64,000 bases of DNA from Cryobacterium sp. Y50 (GCF_002929805.1 NZ_PJJM01000091.1:1-64000); one strand, 5' to 3'. Shown: positions 43,833 through 54,116, counted from the stretch's first letter. Notes: generated from the letters alone by a model not told the origin. Numbers and translations are program-made.

Positions 43833-45410
43833 CTAGAGTCTGGCCGGTTCTTGAATGGGAATGGCAGTGGTGGGTGGCTCGTAGGTGTGGTCGAACGGCA
43901 TTTCGTCAGTGTTGAGCAGGGGGTTGTCGTTCTGTGTCTGGACCAGGCCGTGTGCTTCTTCGGCACTGTTGACGCTCGGCATCGACCCGGGTAGCGGGCG
44001 GTTGGCCGATTCCTTGAGAAAGTAGATCGCGATCGCACCGATGAGAGAGGTGCCCATCAGGTAGAACGCGGGCATCATGTCGTTGCCGGTGCCCACGATA
44101 AGCGCGGCGATGATGAACGGCGTGGTGCCGCCGCAAATGGCGACCGCGAAGTTGTACGAAATGCCCATGGCGCCGTAACGGCTCGCCGTCGGGAACAGCG
44201 CCGGTAGTGCTGAGGCAATGGTCGAGACGTAGAAGGTGACTGGGAGCGCGATGAGCGCGAGGCCGAGCAACGTCGACCAGATCGAACCGACGCCGATGAG
44301 CAGGAACGCCGGGTAAGCCAGCACGACCGTGCTGATGGCACCGGTCCACAGCACCGGACGTCGACCGACCCGGTCGGACAGACGGCCGCTCAGGGGGATG
44401 CACAGGGCCATGACCACGAGGATCGGAATCGTCAGCGCCGTTCCGTGCAACTCGTCGTAGCCCTTGTTCTCGGTGAGATGGGTGGGCATGTAGGAGGTCA
44501 GCGCGTAACCGACGGTGTTCGCGGCGGCAACGAGGATCATCGCGATGATGATGTTGCGCCCATAGGCTTTGAAGATCTGAATCGGGCCCTTGGGGGTCTC
44601 TGCAGTTGCTCCGACCGGGTTCTTCTGGGCGGCTTCCTGCGCATCGAGGGTGGCTTGGAATGCGGGAGACTCATCGATCTTCATGCGGAAGTAGATGGCG
44701 ATCAGGCCGAGCGGCCCGGCGATGAGGAACGGCAGGCGCCAGCCCCAATCCTCCATGACCTCCTGGCCGAGCGTGAGCTGCAGCACCGAGACGAGCGAGG
44801 CGCCGATGGCGAAACCGAGGTAGCTGCCCATGTCAAGAAAGCTGGCGAAGTAGCCGCGCTGCTTGTCGGGAGCGTGCTCGCTGATGAAGGTTGTGGCGCC
44901 GGCGTACTCGCCGCCGGTGGAGAATCCCTGCACGAGTTTGACGAAGACGAGCAGCACCGCCGCCCAGACACCGATCTGCGCGTAGCCCGGCAGCAGGCCG
45001 ACGGCGAAGGTCGAGGCGGCCATCAGAATCAGGGTGGTCGCAAGCACCTTCTGCCCGCCGATGCGGTCACCGAGCCAGCCGAAGAACACGCCGCCGAGGG
45101 GGCGGGCGAAAAAGGTCGCCGCAAAGGTACCGAGCAGAAACAGGGTTTGAACGGATGCGTCCGCCTCGGGAAGGAAGACCGGTCCCATGGTGGTGATGAG
45201 GTAGCCGAAGACACCCACGTCGTACCATTCCATGGTGTTTCCCACGATGGTGCCGCCGAGGGCGCGCTTCATGATGGGTTTCTCGACGACGTTGACGTCG
45301 GACACCGCGATGCGGCGGCGTAGGAGAGCCTTTTTCGGCTTCACGGTGTGCTTCGCAGCCGTGGACTGCGCGGTGGACTGCGCGGTGGACGTGCTTCGGT
45401 CAATGGGCAT
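43833..45410 (-). CDS. MFS transporter, MHS (metabolite:H+ symporter) subfamily
   Basis: A 525-residue membrane protein with 12 hydrophobic segments and the MHS patterns NTMEWYDVGVFGYL, FFARPLGGVFFGWLGDRIGGQKVL, and VQGFSTGGEYAGATTFISEHAP. It is likely to be a proton symporter for compatible solutes or organic acids. About 50 extra N-terminal residues include a STAQSTAQST repeat encoded by a 12-bp unit (45361-45390). ATG 45408-45410 follows AGGAGA. It ends close to the SDR gene start, so the two may be co-transcribed. Confidence 0.9.
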   Translation of the reverse strand: MPIDRSTSTAQSTAQSTAAKHTVKPKKALLRRRIAVSDVNVVEKPIMKRALGGTIVGNTMEWYDVGVFGYLITTMGPVFLPEADASVQTLFLLGTFAATFFARPLGGVFFGWLGDRIGGQKVLATTLILMAASTFAVGLLPGYAQIGVWAAVLLVFVKLVQGFSTGGEYAGATTFISEHAPDKQRGYFASFLDMGSYLGFAIGASLVSVLQLTLGQEVMEDWGWRLPFLIAGPLGLIAIYFRMKIDESPAFQATLDAQEAAQKNPVGATAETPKGPIQIFKAYGRNIIIAMILVAAANTVGYALTSYMPTHLTENKGYDELHGTALTIPILVVMALCIPLSGRLSDRVGRRPVLWTGAISTVVLAYPAFLLIGVGSIWSTLLGLALIALPVTFYVSTIASALPALFPTASRYGAMGISYNFAVAICGGTTPFIIAALIVGTGNDMMPAFYLMGTSLIGAIAIYFLKESANRPLPGSMPSVNSAEEAHGLVQTQNDNPLLNTDEMPFDHTYEPPTTAIPIQEPARL

Positions 45411-45568
45411 GTGAATTTCTCCTGTGGAGATACTGTGCTTGCGACGTTGAGATGTACTGCCTGGTGCAGTTTTTTTGACCCAACATCGATAGCCCGTCCG
45501 GGGGCGATGCCCAAATGGTCATTCGTAGGAACGGAGATCCCCCTGCCGTTTCTGCATAGGCTGGTCCT

Positions 45569-46213
45569 ATGACTGATTCTGTAGATTTCTGGTTTGACCC
45601 CTCGTGTCCCTGGGCCTGGATGACTTCGCGCTGGGTGGACGAGGTCGCCCGGCTGCGTCATTTCGAGGTGACCTGGCATGTCATGAGCCTCGCCGTGCTC
45701 AACGAAGATCAGGAGGTGAGTGAGGAGTACGCGGCGTTTTTTCCCCGGGCGCTCAAGTACACCCGCCTCGTCACCGCCGCCAACGAACTGCACGGCCAGC
45801 CGATGGTCAAGGCGCTCTACGACGCACTTGGCCAGCGGATTCACCCGGGAGGCAACACGAACCCCGACGAGGTCATTCCCGCCGCGCTCGCCGAGGTGGG
45901 CCTGCCGGCCAGTTTCGCTGCCTTCGCCGACAGCGAGGAATATGACCTGGAGATGCGCACCAGCCACTTCGATGGCATCAATCGCGTTGGCCAGGACGTC
46001 GGCACGCCCGTGATCGCCGTAAACGGTGTGGCCTTCTTCGGTCCGGTCATTTCCCCGGCACCGATGGGCGAGCAGGCCCTGGCGCTGTGGGACGGCGTCG
46101 TCGCGCTGGCCAATTACGACGGATTCTTCGAACTCAAGCGCAGTCGAACCCGTGAACCGCGCTTTGAGCCGAATATCACCGAGTCCGTCGGTACTCCGGC
46201 CAGCACAAATTAG
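45569..46213 (+). CDS. Mycothiol-dependent nitroreductase Rv2466c-like DsbA-family protein
   Basis: A 214-residue thioredoxin-fold protein of the DsbA/2-hydroxychromene type. The active-site motif is CPWAW (Cys13): the first catalytic Cys is kept but the second, present as CPWC in Rv2466c, is Ala. FxDPSCPWAWMTSRWVDEVA and GTPVIAVNGVAFFGPV are typical. Rv2466c works with mycothiol, which fits an actinobacterium. It starts just before rpiB, 9 bp apart. Confidence 0.88.
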   Translation: MTDSVDFWFDPSCPWAWMTSRWVDEVARLRHFEVTWHVMSLAVLNEDQEVSEEYAAFFPRALKYTRLVTAANELHGQPMVKALYDALGQRIHPGGNTNPDEVIPAALAEVGLPASFAAFADSEEYDLEMRTSHFDGINRVGQDVGTPVIAVNGVAFFGPVISPAPMGEQALALWDGVVALANYDGFFELKRSRTREPRFEPNITESVGTPASTN

Positions 46214-46222
46214 ACTGCTCTT

Positions 46223-46714
46223 ATGCGCATCCACATCGCCACGGACCATGCCGGTCTCGACCTCAGCCATCACCTGATCACGCACCTGAGTGCGGCCGGG
46301 CACGAGGTCGTCGACCACGGGCCTCGGACCTACAATGCCCTCGATGACTACCCTGCTTTTTGTATCAATGCAGCGCAGGCCACCGTCGACGACCGAGAAA
46401 CTGGCATCGAGGCGCTCGGTGTTGTGTTCGGCGGCTCGGGCAACGGCGAGCAGATGGCCGCGAACAAGGTGTCCGGCGCCCGCGCCGCCCTAGTCTGGAA
46501 CCTCAGCACGGCCCGTCTGGCCCGTGATCACAACGACGCCAACGTCATTTCCATCGGTGCCCGCGAGCACACAATTGAAGAGGCCACGAGCTTCATCGAC
46601 GCGTTCATCGCCGAGCCGTTCAGCGCTGAAGAGCGGCATGTGCGCCGCATTCATCAGCTCGGGGAATATGAAACCACCGGAACCATCGCCGGAAAAAACG
46701 TCGACGGCCGGTGA
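46223..46714 (+). CDS. rpiB: Ribose-5-phosphate isomerase B
   Basis: Interconverts ribose-5-phosphate and ribulose-5-phosphate in the pentose phosphate pathway. The 163 residues show IATDHAGLDLSHHL, DYPAF, GSGNGEQMAANKVSGARAAL and NDANVISIGAREHT, the full RpiB signature. It follows the DsbA-like gene and is followed six bp later by nei, so the three genes are likely one operon. Confidence 0.94.
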   Translation: MRIHIATDHAGLDLSHHLITHLSAAGHEVVDHGPRTYNALDDYPAFCINAAQATVDDRETGIEALGVVFGGSGNGEQMAANKVSGARAALVWNLSTARLARDHNDANVISIGAREHTIEEATSFIDAFIAEPFSAEERHVRRIHQLGEYETTGTIAGKNVDGR

Positions 46715-46720
46715 ACTGAG

Positions 46721-47716
46721 GTGCCAGAAGGTCACTCCGTCCACCGTATTACCCGCCAGTTTCAGCGCAACTTCATCGGCCAACGGGTCACCGTTTCCTC
46801 CCCACAGGGACGGTTCGTGGCCGGTTCCGCGCAGCTCAGTGGGCACACCGTGACGGATGCCCGCGCCGTCGGTAAGCAGATGTTCCTGGAGTTCGATCAC
46901 GGACTCTGGTTGCGCATCCACTTGGGATTGTACGGAGCCTGGGATTTCAGCGGCGAGATTCAGATGGATGCCACGATGGCCTCGGCCAACGGCCGGATGG
47001 GCCAGACCAACCAGCACGGCACCGACCTGACTGCTGGCCTGCCGACCTACGACTCGGCCGGGGAGAACTCGGTCTTCAGCATCGGCGCGCCCCGCCGAAC
47101 CCGGGTGCGCATGTCGGAACAGGAAAAGGAGATCGACCTCGCCGACACTTTTCCGCCGGAGCCGGTCGGTCAGGTGCGCGTGCGCCTGCTCAGCGATACG
47201 GTGTGCGCCGACCTGCGCGGTCCGACGGCGTGTGAGGTGCTCCACCCGGCCGAGGTCGGTGCCGTCATCGCCAAACTCGGCCCCGACCCGGAACTGGACA
47301 ACAGTCCACAAGCCGAAGAGCGGTTCGTGAGCGTCGTGCGCAAGAAGCCCACATCGATTGGCCGGTTGCTCATGGATCAGGGCGTGGTCAGCGGCATCGG
47401 CAATGTCTATCGGGCCGAGATGCTCTTTCGGGCCGGGCTCAACCCGCACGCGCCCGGCAAATCGCTCGGCGACGAAACCGTGCGTGACCTGTGGCGTGAC
47501 TGGGCGCACCTCCTCCACATAGGAGTTGCGACCGGGCAGATGATGACCATGGACGGCCTCGAAGGCCAGCCTTATCGGCTCGCCATGAAGAATCGGGCCG
47601 ACCGGCACTGGGTTTACAAACGGGAGGGGCTACCCTGTCGAGTCTGCGGCACCCACATCGTGCTCGAAGAGATGGCTGCCCGCAAGCTGTACTGGTGCCC
47701 GCGCTGCCAGGCCTGA
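46721..47716 (+). CDS. nei: Formamidopyrimidine/endonuclease VIII-type DNA glycosylase
   Basis: A 331-residue bifunctional DNA glycosylase/AP lyase. The mature N-terminus PEGHSVHRI provides Pro and Glu catalytic residues after Met removal. An HhH region (LLMDQGVVSGIGNVYRAEMLFRAGLNP) and a C-terminal four-Cys zinc finger (CRVCG ... CPRC) are intact. Length and the PEGHSVH start suggest the actinobacterial Nei-like group more than MutM. GTG start after GAGGTG. Operon with rpiB likely. Confidence 0.92.
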   Translation: MPEGHSVHRITRQFQRNFIGQRVTVSSPQGRFVAGSAQLSGHTVTDARAVGKQMFLEFDHGLWLRIHLGLYGAWDFSGEIQMDATMASANGRMGQTNQHGTDLTAGLPTYDSAGENSVFSIGAPRRTRVRMSEQEKEIDLADTFPPEPVGQVRVRLLSDTVCADLRGPTACEVLHPAEVGAVIAKLGPDPELDNSPQAEERFVSVVRKKPTSIGRLLMDQGVVSGIGNVYRAEMLFRAGLNPHAPGKSLGDETVRDLWRDWAHLLHIGVATGQMMTMDGLEGQPYRLAMKNRADRHWVYKREGLPCRVCGTHIVLEEMAARKLYWCPRCQA

Positions 47717-47764
47717 CGAGGGGGCATGGTGTAACAGTCCAGAGCAAACTGCGAAAATAGAAAC

Positions 47765-49351
47765 ATGATCCGAATTGCCAGGCCCCGCCGTCGCATCGCA
47801 ACTATCGTGAGCGGGGCCGTAGTCGGTACGGTGGTAGTGGCCCTCGGCCTCACCGCGTGTTCCGGTGAAGATGGGGCCGGCGTGATCGACACGGTCGGCA
47901 ACATTGAGTTCGTGAATCCGCTCGCCATCCCGCCCCTGGCCGACTCGACCGTTGACGCCGCGGGCGAGCGAGTGTTCGACCTCACGGCTCAGGCCGGCAC
48001 AACCGAATTTACGTCGGGCGTGGAGACCGACACCTGGGGCTACAACGGCAGCTATCTTGGACCGACGATCATCGCCGCGCGCGGCGAAAACGTGCGCATC
48101 AACGTCAACAACGATCTCGACGTAGCTACCACCGTGCACTGGCACGGCGCGAACCTCCCCGCCAAAATGGACGGCGGACCGCACCAGATGGTCGAACCCG
48201 GCGCGAAATGGAGCCCCAACTTCGAGATCGACCAGCCAGCCTCAACGCTGTGGTACCACCCGCACCCCGAAGGCGACACCGAGCACCAGGTCGAAATGGG
48301 CTTGGCTGGCGTCTTCATCGTGCAGGACAACGAAGAGGCCGCCCTCACCCTGCCGCGCAGCTACGGCGTCGACGATATTCCGGTGGTGGTGCAAGATCGT
48401 CGCTTCGACGAGAACGGCCAGTTCGTCACCGACGTGCGCGGCTACATCGGACCCATAGGCGACCAGCTGCTCGTCAACGGCACCCTCGCGCCGTACCTCA
48501 ACGTCACCTCCGAGGTGGTGCGACTGCGACTGGTCAACGGGTCGACCGCACGGGTGTACGACTTCGGGTTCAGCGACGGCCGCTCGTTCGATCTGATCGC
48601 AACCGACGGGGGACTGCTGACGGAAGCGGCGCCGATGGACGGCATCCGTTTATCGCCGGGGGAACGCGCCGAAATGCTCGTTCAGCTGGTGCCGGGGGAG
48701 ACCGTGAACCTGCAGTCGAACAAACCAGACCTCGGTACCTCGGCCAGCGCCGCGACGCGCAACGCCGGTGACGACACCCTCGACGTGATGGAGCTGCGCG
48801 CCGCCGACACGCTCAGCAGCATCGGAGAGACCTCCAGCACCCTCGCGAGCATCGAACCGCTCGATAAAGAGGATGCCTCCGTCGATCGTTCGTTCACACT
48901 CAACGGTTACACGATCAACAATCGGCTGATGGACATGACCCGCATCGACGAGACGATCGAGGCCGGCGCGACCGAGGTCTGGACCGTCGACAACGCCATG
49001 CCCCTGCCGCACAACTTTCACGTGCACGCAGTGCAGTTTCAGGTGCTGCGGGTGGGCACCGAGCCGCCGCCCGTCGAACTGTCTGGCTGGAAGGACACGA
49101 TCTACCTCGAGCCCGGCAAGCGTTACGAACTCATTATGCAGTTCGCGGAATATACCGACCCCGACTTTCCGTATATGTTCCACTGCCATATGCTGTCGCA
49201 CGAAGACGCCGGCATGATGGGCCAGTTCGTCGTGGTCAAGCCCGGCGAAGAGGCCGGTACCCCGCCAACCGCTCGCGACGCCATCGTTCCCCAGTCAAAC
49301 CTGGCCGTCGGCAGCGGACCGCGCACACTCTCGCCTGCCCACGATCACTAG
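47765..49351 (+). CDS. Secreted multicopper oxidase (CueO/laccase-like), probably lipoprotein
   Basis: A 528-residue copper enzyme. A signal with LTAC lipobox precedes three cupredoxin regions. The copper ligands are HWHG (125-128), WYHPH (His165/167), PLPHNFHVHAVQF and HCHMLSHEDAGMM. All four copper-binding sites are thus present. It probably oxidises Cu(I), Fe(II) or phenolics at the cell surface. A perfect hairpin follows the stop. Confidence 0.94.
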   Translation: MIRIARPRRRIATIVSGAVVGTVVVALGLTACSGEDGAGVIDTVGNIEFVNPLAIPPLADSTVDAAGERVFDLTAQAGTTEFTSGVETDTWGYNGSYLGPTIIAARGENVRINVNNDLDVATTVHWHGANLPAKMDGGPHQMVEPGAKWSPNFEIDQPASTLWYHPHPEGDTEHQVEMGLAGVFIVQDNEEAALTLPRSYGVDDIPVVVQDRRFDENGQFVTDVRGYIGPIGDQLLVNGTLAPYLNVTSEVVRLRLVNGSTARVYDFGFSDGRSFDLIATDGGLLTEAAPMDGIRLSPGERAEMLVQLVPGETVNLQSNKPDLGTSASAATRNAGDDTLDVMELRAADTLSSIGETSSTLASIEPLDKEDASVDRSFTLNGYTINNRLMDMTRIDETIEAGATEVWTVDNAMPLPHNFHVHAVQFQVLRVGTEPPPVELSGWKDTIYLEPGKRYELIMQFAEYTDPDFPYMFHCHMLSHEDAGMMGQFVVVKPGEEAGTPPTARDAIVPQSNLAVGSGPRTLSPAHDH

Positions 49352-49372
49352 TTGTCGACATCCGCTTAACGA

Positions 49373-49406
49373 GTGAAAGCCGCCAGCTGAAGCTGGCGGC
49401 TTTCAC
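49373..49406. terminator. Perfect hairpin terminator after the multicopper oxidase
   Basis: GTGAAAGCCGCCAGCT (49373-49388) pairs fully with AGCTGGCGGCTTTCAC (49391-49406) across two bases. It separates the oxidase from the tRNA-Gly gene on the other strand. Confidence 0.85.
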
Positions 49407-49427
49407 GGAATCAACGTCCCAACATAG

Positions 49428-49498
49428 AGGGGTCGACGGGAATCGAACCCGCGTCATAAGTTTGGAAAACTCAGGCTCTACCATTGAGCTACGACCCC
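49428..49498 (-). tRNA. tRNA-Gly(UCC)
   Basis: On the minus strand the acceptor stem GGGGTCG/CGACCCC, D arm, anticodon loop with TCC, and T arm (GCGGG-TTCGATT-CCCGT) fold cleanly. The CCA is not encoded. The 71-nt length and the anticodon fix the identity as Gly. Confidence 0.95.
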
Positions 49499-49682
49499 AG
49501 GCCCAGTAATTGGGCACTCGAGTATCGTAGTACAGGAAACCGGGCGTCGTTTGCCAGTACGGGCGCATCCGCTCGAAAGGCGTGCATTAGACTGGCTGAG
49601 GTCAATCCGCCTGTCGTGAGCTTTCGCTTGCGCCACCGAATTGGTTCCCCAACAAAGTAATACCGACGGGTCGAAGTAGATC

Positions 49683-49756
49683 CGGGGCGTAGCTCAGCTT
49701 GGTAGAGCGCTCGTTTTGGGGGCGAGAAGTCGCAGGTTCAATTCCTGTCGCCCCGA
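49683..49756 (+). tRNA. tRNA-Pro(UGG)
   Basis: Acceptor CGGGGCG (49683-49689) with CGCCCCG (49749-49755), D arm GCTC/GAGC, anticodon TGG in TTTTGGGG, T arm CGCAGG-TTCAATT-CCTG. No CCA encoded. It lies 43 bp upstream of tig. Confidence 0.95.
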
Positions 49757-49799
49757 CATTATCCGCAGCACACCGTTTCAATACACAGGAGAGTCTCGA

Positions 49800-51218
49800 G
49801 TGAAGTCCACGGTCGAAAAACTGAGCCCCACGCGCGCCAAGCTCACCATCACGGTGAGCCCCGACGAGCTGAAGCCAGCCATCACCCACGCCTACGGCCA
49901 CATTGCCGAAGACATCAACGTCCCCGGTTTTCGTAAGGGTAAAATTCCGCCGGCCATCATTGACCAGCGCGTCGGTAAGGCTGCCGTTTTGGAGCACGCC
50001 GTCAACGAGGGTCTCGACGGTTTCTACCGCGCGGCCGTTGGAGAAAACAAGCTGCGCCCGCTCGGTCGTCCAGAGGCCGACATCGTGGAATGGCCCAGCA
50101 ACACCGACTTCTCCGGTGACCTGCTCCTCGCTATCGAGGTGGACGTGCGCCCCGAGATCGACCTGCCCAGCTACGACGGCCTCAAGCTCACCGTCGACGC
50201 CGTCGCGGTTTCCGACGAGGAAGTAGCCGAAGAGCTTGACAAGCTGCGCAGCCGTTTCGGCACGCTCATCACGGTTGACCGCCCCGCCAAGACCGGCGAC
50301 TTCGCCCAGATCGACCTGAACGCCGCCATCGATGGCGAAGAGGTCGACACGGCGAGCGGTATCTCCTACGAGCTTGGTTCCGGCGACCTCATCGACGGCA
50401 TCGACGAGGCGCTCGACGCGCTCAGCGCCGGCGAGACCACGACCTTCAACTCCGACCTCATGGGCGGAGACCACGAGGGTGAGACGGCCGAGATCACCAT
50501 CACGGTCATCGCCGTCAAGGAGCGCGAGCTTCCAGAGGCCAACGACGACTTCGCTCAGATCTCGAGCGAGTTCGACACCATCGCCGAGCTGACCGAGAGC
50601 CTCAAGGTTCAGGTTGAGAAGTCCAAGGCCTTCGGCCAGGGCAGCCAAGCACGCGAGCGTCTCATCGAGACGCTTCTCGGCTCGGTCGAGGTTCCGATCC
50701 CCGCCGCGATCATCCTCGACGAAGTCAACCGCCACCTCGAAGGCGAAAGCCGCCTGGAGGATGACACCCACCGCGCCGAGGTCACCGAAGCCAGCGAGAA
50801 GACGTTCCGTCAGCAGATTCTGCTCGACACGATCGCCGAAGCCGAGCAGGTCAAGGTCAGCCAGGACGAACTCACCCAGTACCTCATCCAGGGTGCCAGC
50901 CAGTACGGCATGGACCCGAGCGAGTTCGTGCAAACGCTCAACACCAACGGACAGATTCCGTCGATGGTGGCCGAGGTCGCTCGCAACAAGGCCCTCGCCA
51001 TTGCTCTGGGCAAGGCCGAGGTCGTTGACTCCAACGGTAAGCCGGTCGACCTGAGTGAATTCACCGGCCCGGTCGGCGACGATACGGATGGTGAAGCGGA
51101 TGCTGCTGACAGCGACGCTCCGGCGGCTCCGGCGGCTCCGGCGGCCGAGGCTGACGCCGAAGTCGATGCTGAGGTTGACGAGAAGCCCAAGAGGAAAAAG
51201 AAGGCTGCTGCCAAGTAG
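49800..51218 (+). CDS. tig: Trigger factor, ribosome-associated chaperone and PPIase
   Basis: The 472-residue product has the N-terminal ribosome-binding domain ([12 protein letters not shown] signature), FKBP-type PPIase domain (about 150-240) and C-terminal chaperone arms, ending in an Ala/Asp/Lys-rich tail ([11 protein letters not shown]). The GTG at 49800 follows AGGAGAGT; upstream codons overlap the tRNA-Pro gene and are not used. It precedes clpP1-clpP2-clpX, the usual arrangement. Confidence 0.95.
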   Translation: MKSTVEKLSPTRAKLTITVSPDELKPAITHAYGHIAEDINVPGFRKGKIPPAIIDQRVGKAAVLEHAVNEGLDGFYRAAVGENKLRPLGRPEADIVEWPSNTDFSGDLLLAIEVDVRPEIDLPSYDGLKLTVDAVAVSDEEVAEELDKLRSRFGTLITVDRPAKTGDFAQIDLNAAIDGEEVDTASGISYELGSGDLIDGIDEALDALSAGETTTFNSDLMGGDHEGETAEITITVIAVKERELPEANDDFAQISSEFDTIAELTESLKVQVEKSKAFGQGSQARERLIETLLGSVEVPIPAAIILDEVNRHLEGESRLEDDTHRAEVTEASEKTFRQQILLDTIAEAEQVKVSQDELTQYLIQGASQYGMDPSEFVQTLNTNGQIPSMVAEVARNKALAIALGKAEVVDSNGKPVDLSEFTGPVGDDTDGEADAADSDAPAAPAAPAAEADAEVDAEVDEKPKRKKKAAAK

Positions 51219-51238
51219 TAGCACCCGTTTGCGTGATC

Positions 51239-51268
51239 GGCCGGCCGGAATCTTCCAGCCGGCCTTTC
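51239..51268. terminator. Hairpin terminator downstream of tig
   Basis: GGCCGGCCGGAA (51239-51250) pairs, with one mismatch, with TTCCAGCCGGCC (51253-51264), followed by TTTC. Confidence 0.7.
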
Positions 51269-51384
51269 GCATGCTGCAGGGCACGTGTGCGACAGCCGGT
51301 AATCTGCCGAGGGCGAACAGAGCCATTTTGACGCTCGCGCTCCGATAGATTTATTGAGAAGCGACAACTGAAACGGAGCACGAC

Positions 51385-51981
51385 ATGGCCGACCCGACAC
51401 CCACCAATGGTGTATTTGACCGACTGCTGAAGGACCGCATCATCTGGCTCGGCTCAGAGGTCCGTGACGAAAACGCGAACGAGATCTGCGCCAAGATCCT
51501 CTTGCTGGCAGCGGAAGATTCCAAACGCGACATCTACCTCTACATCAACTCTCCTGGCGGCTCGATCACCGCCGGCATGGCGATCTACGACACGATGCAG
51601 TTCGTACCCAACGATATCGTCACGGTCGGCATCGGCATGGCAGCCTCAATGGGCCAGTTCCTGCTGACTTCGGGGACCAAGGGCAAGCGGTACATCACCC
51701 CGAACGCTCGTGTGCTTTTGCACCAGCCGTCCGGCGGGTTCGGTGGCACGGCCGCCGATATCCAGACCCAGGCTCGCCTCATCCTCGACATGAAGCAGCG
51801 TCTTTCCGAGATCACGGCCGCGCAGACCGGGAAGACCCCCGAGCAGATCAACGCCGACGGTGACCGCGACAACTGGTTCAGCGCCCAGGAGGCCCTCGAG
51901 TACGGTTTCGTCGACCATCTCCGCGCATCCGCTTCGGATGTCATCGGCGGCGGCGGTACCGACCCCGACGCCACCAAGTAG
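51385..51981 (+). CDS. clpP1: ATP-dependent Clp protease proteolytic subunit ClpP1
   Basis: A 198-residue serine protease subunit. Ser88 in [11 protein letters not shown] and His113 in LLHQPSGG mark the catalytic triad, with Asp further on. In actinobacteria ClpP1 and ClpP2 form mixed rings opened by ClpX/ClpC1. ATG 51385 follows GGAGCACGAC. It is 27 bp upstream of clpP2 in the same transcript. Confidence 0.96.
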   Translation: MADPTPTNGVFDRLLKDRIIWLGSEVRDENANEICAKILLLAAEDSKRDIYLYINSPGGSITAGMAIYDTMQFVPNDIVTVGIGMAASMGQFLLTSGTKGKRYITPNARVLLHQPSGGFGGTAADIQTQARLILDMKQRLSEITAAQTGKTPEQINADGDRDNWFSAQEALEYGFVDHLRASASDVIGGGGTDPDATK

Positions 51982-52008
51982 TCCACCGAAACTGAACAGG
52001 AAGAAATC

Positions 52009-52707
52009 ATGACTATCCCCACATTCGGTGGAACGGCCTACAGCTCGATGGGCGGCTCAACCACGCACTCTTCTACATCTGGCATGCCCGATTCCCGCTA
52101 TATCCTCCCCACTTTCGAAGAGCGCACTGCCTACGGTTATAAGCGCCAGGACCCGTACGCCAAGCTGTTCGAAGACCGCATCATCTTTCTCGGCGTGCAG
52201 GTTGACGATGCTTCCGCCGACGACGTGATGGCCCAGCTCCTCGTGCTCGAAAGCCAGGACCCGGACCGCGATATCACGATGTACATCAACTCGCCCGGTG
52301 GATCGTTCACCGCCATGACGGCGATTTACGACACCATGCAGTACATTCGCCCGCACGTCATGACAGTGTGCCTCGGCCAGGCAGCATCTGCTGCGGCCGT
52401 TTTGCTCGCCGGTGGAACAGCCGGTAAGCGGCTCGCTCTGCCGAACGCGCGCATCCTGATTCACCAGCCCTCGGTTGGTGGCCAAGGCGGTGGCCAGGCT
52501 TCGGATATCGAGATTCAGGCCGCCGAGATTTTGCGCATGCGGGTCTGGCTCGAAGAGACCCTCGCTCACCACTCCAACCGGAGTGTTGAGCAGGTCAACA
52601 AGGACATCGACCGCGACAAGATCATGAGCGCGGCTGAGGCCCTCGAATACGGCCTGATCGACCAGGTTCTAACCAGCCGCAAGAACCTTCCGATGCTGGT
52701 TAAGTAG
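52009..52707 (+). CDS. clpP2: ATP-dependent Clp protease proteolytic subunit ClpP2
   Basis: A 232-residue partner of ClpP1. Catalytic Ser127 in [11 protein letters not shown] and His152 in LIHQPS are present. The extra N-terminal ~35 residues (Ser/Thr/Gly-rich) are typical of actinobacterial ClpP2 propeptide regions. ATG 52009 follows GGAAGAAATC. It is followed by a strong hairpin, separating it from clpX, which has its own promoter region. Confidence 0.95.
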   Translation: MTIPTFGGTAYSSMGGSTTHSSTSGMPDSRYILPTFEERTAYGYKRQDPYAKLFEDRIIFLGVQVDDASADDVMAQLLVLESQDPDRDITMYINSPGGSFTAMTAIYDTMQYIRPHVMTVCLGQAASAAAVLLAGGTAGKRLALPNARILIHQPSVGGQGGGQASDIEIQAAEILRMRVWLEETLAHHSNRSVEQVNKDIDRDKIMSAAEALEYGLIDQVLTSRKNLPMLVK

Positions 52708-52722
52708 TCTGAGCTCTAAACA

Positions 52723-52765
52723 CCGGTACGGCGCGTCGCCTTCGGGCGCCGCGCCGTACCGGTTT
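52723..52765. terminator. Hairpin terminator downstream of clpP2
   Basis: CCGGTACGGCGCG (52723-52735) pairs with CGCGCCGTACCGG (52750-52762), extended internally by GCC-TTCG-GGC, then TTT. clpX is therefore transcribed from its own promoter or by read-through. Confidence 0.85.
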
Positions 52766-52838
52766 GTGGCGCCCTGCACTCAAGTGTCGTACGTACAGGC
52801 TAGGCTCAATTGCAGCGAGACCAATGGAGGAGGCAGAC

Positions 52839-54116
52839 ATGGCCCGAATAGGCGAAAGTGCCGACCTGCTCAAGTGTTCCTTTTGCGGAAAGAGCCAGAA
52901 GCAGGTACAACAGCTCATCGCCGGCCCCGGCGTGTACATCTGTGACGAATGCGTCGAGCTGTGCAACGAGATCATTGAAGAGCGACTGGCTGAGGCCGGC
53001 TCCGAAGCGACCGCCGGTGAATTCGACCTCCCCAAGCCCAAAGAGATCTTCGGTTTCCTCGAAGAATACGTCATCGGCCAGGAACCCGCCAAGCGTGCCC
53101 TCGCCGTCGCCGTGTACAACCACTACAAGCGCGTGCGGTCTCGTGCCACGCTCACCGCGGCCGAGGCTATTCACGACGATGTCGAGATTGCCAAGTCTAA
53201 TATTCTGCTGATTGGCCCGACCGGCTGTGGCAAGACCTATCTGGCCCAGACCCTGGCCAAGCGTCTCAACGTGCCCTTCGCCGTGGCGGATGCGACGGCC
53301 CTCACCGAGGCCGGCTACGTCGGTGAAGACGTCGAGAACATTCTGCTCAAGCTCATTCAGGCCGCCGACTATGACGTCAAGCGCGCCGAAACCGGCATTA
53401 TCTACATCGATGAGATCGACAAGATCGCCCGCAAAGCCGAGAACCCGTCAATCACGCGCGATGTCTCGGGCGAGGGTGTGCAGCAGGCGCTCCTGAAGAT
53501 TCTCGAGGGCACCATTGCTTCCGTTCCGCCGCAGGGTGGGCGTAAGCATCCGCACCAGGAATTCATTCAGATCGACACCACCAACGTGTTGTTCATCGTG
53601 GCCGGCGCCTTCGCTGGACTCGAAGACATCATCTCGTCGCGGGCCGGCAAGAAGGGCATCGGGTTCGGGGCGCCGCTGCACATCAAGGGCGACGATATCA
53701 ACCTGTTCAGCGAGGTCCTGCCCGAAGACCTGCATAAGTTCGGGCTGATCCCCGAATTCATCGGACGCCTGCCCGTCGTCACCACGGTCACCCAGCTCGA
53801 CCAGGTCGCGCTCATGCAGATTCTCACCGTGCCGAAGAACGCTCTGGTGCGGCAATACCAGCGCATGTTTGAGCTCGACGGGGTTGAGCTTGAGTTTGAA
53901 CAGCCCGCCCTCGAAGCCATCGCCGATTTGGCCGTGCTGCGCAAGACCGGTGCTCGTGGCCTGCGAGCCATCCTCGAAGAGGTGCTCGGCCCGGTCATGT
54001 TCGAGGTGCCGTCCAGCACCGACGTTGAGCGGGTGATCATCACCCGCGATACCGTAATGAGCAATGCACCGGCTGAGATGGTTCTGCACAAGACCCGCCA
54101 GGTGAAGTCGGCGTAA
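52839..54116 (+). CDS. clpX: ATP-dependent Clp protease ATP-binding subunit ClpX
   Basis: A 425-residue AAA+ unfoldase that feeds substrates into ClpP1P2. The N-terminal zinc-binding domain has Cys13/16/35/38 (CSFC ... CDEC). Walker A GPTGCGKT is at 126-133, Walker [10 protein letters not shown] follows, and the IGF loop region (KGIGFGAPL) that docks on ClpP is present. ATG 52839 is preceded by GGAGGAGGC. Upstream in-frame codons are unsupported. Confidence 0.97.
   Translation: MARIGESADLLKCSFCGKSQKQVQQLIAGPGVYICDECVELCNEIIEERLAEAGSEATAGEFDLPKPKEIFGFLEEYVIGQEPAKRALAVAVYNHYKRVRSRATLTAAEAIHDDVEIAKSNILLIGPTGCGKTYLAQTLAKRLNVPFAVADATALTEAGYVGEDVENILLKLIQAADYDVKRAETGIIYIDEIDKIARKAENPSITRDVSGEGVQQALLKILEGTIASVPPQGGRKHPHQEFIQIDTTNVLFIVAGAFAGLEDIISSRAGKKGIGFGAPLHIKGDDINLFSEVLPEDLHKFGLIPEFIGRLPVVTTVTQLDQVALMQILTVPKNALVRQYQRMFELDGVELEFEQPALEAIADLAVLRKTGARGLRAILEEVLGPVMFEVPSSTDVERVIITRDTVMSNAPAEMVLHKTRQVKSA

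Noticed and set aside
42157..43836. Plus-strand 559-codon frame opposite the zinc-ribbon SDR
   Set aside because: Gly/Arg/Val-rich without motifs, whereas the SDR has Cys pairs and Rossmann fold.
45460..45490. CTGC...GCAG followed by T7 as a terminator
   Set aside because: Stem is only 4-5 bp and it lies between two divergent gene starts where no transcript should end.
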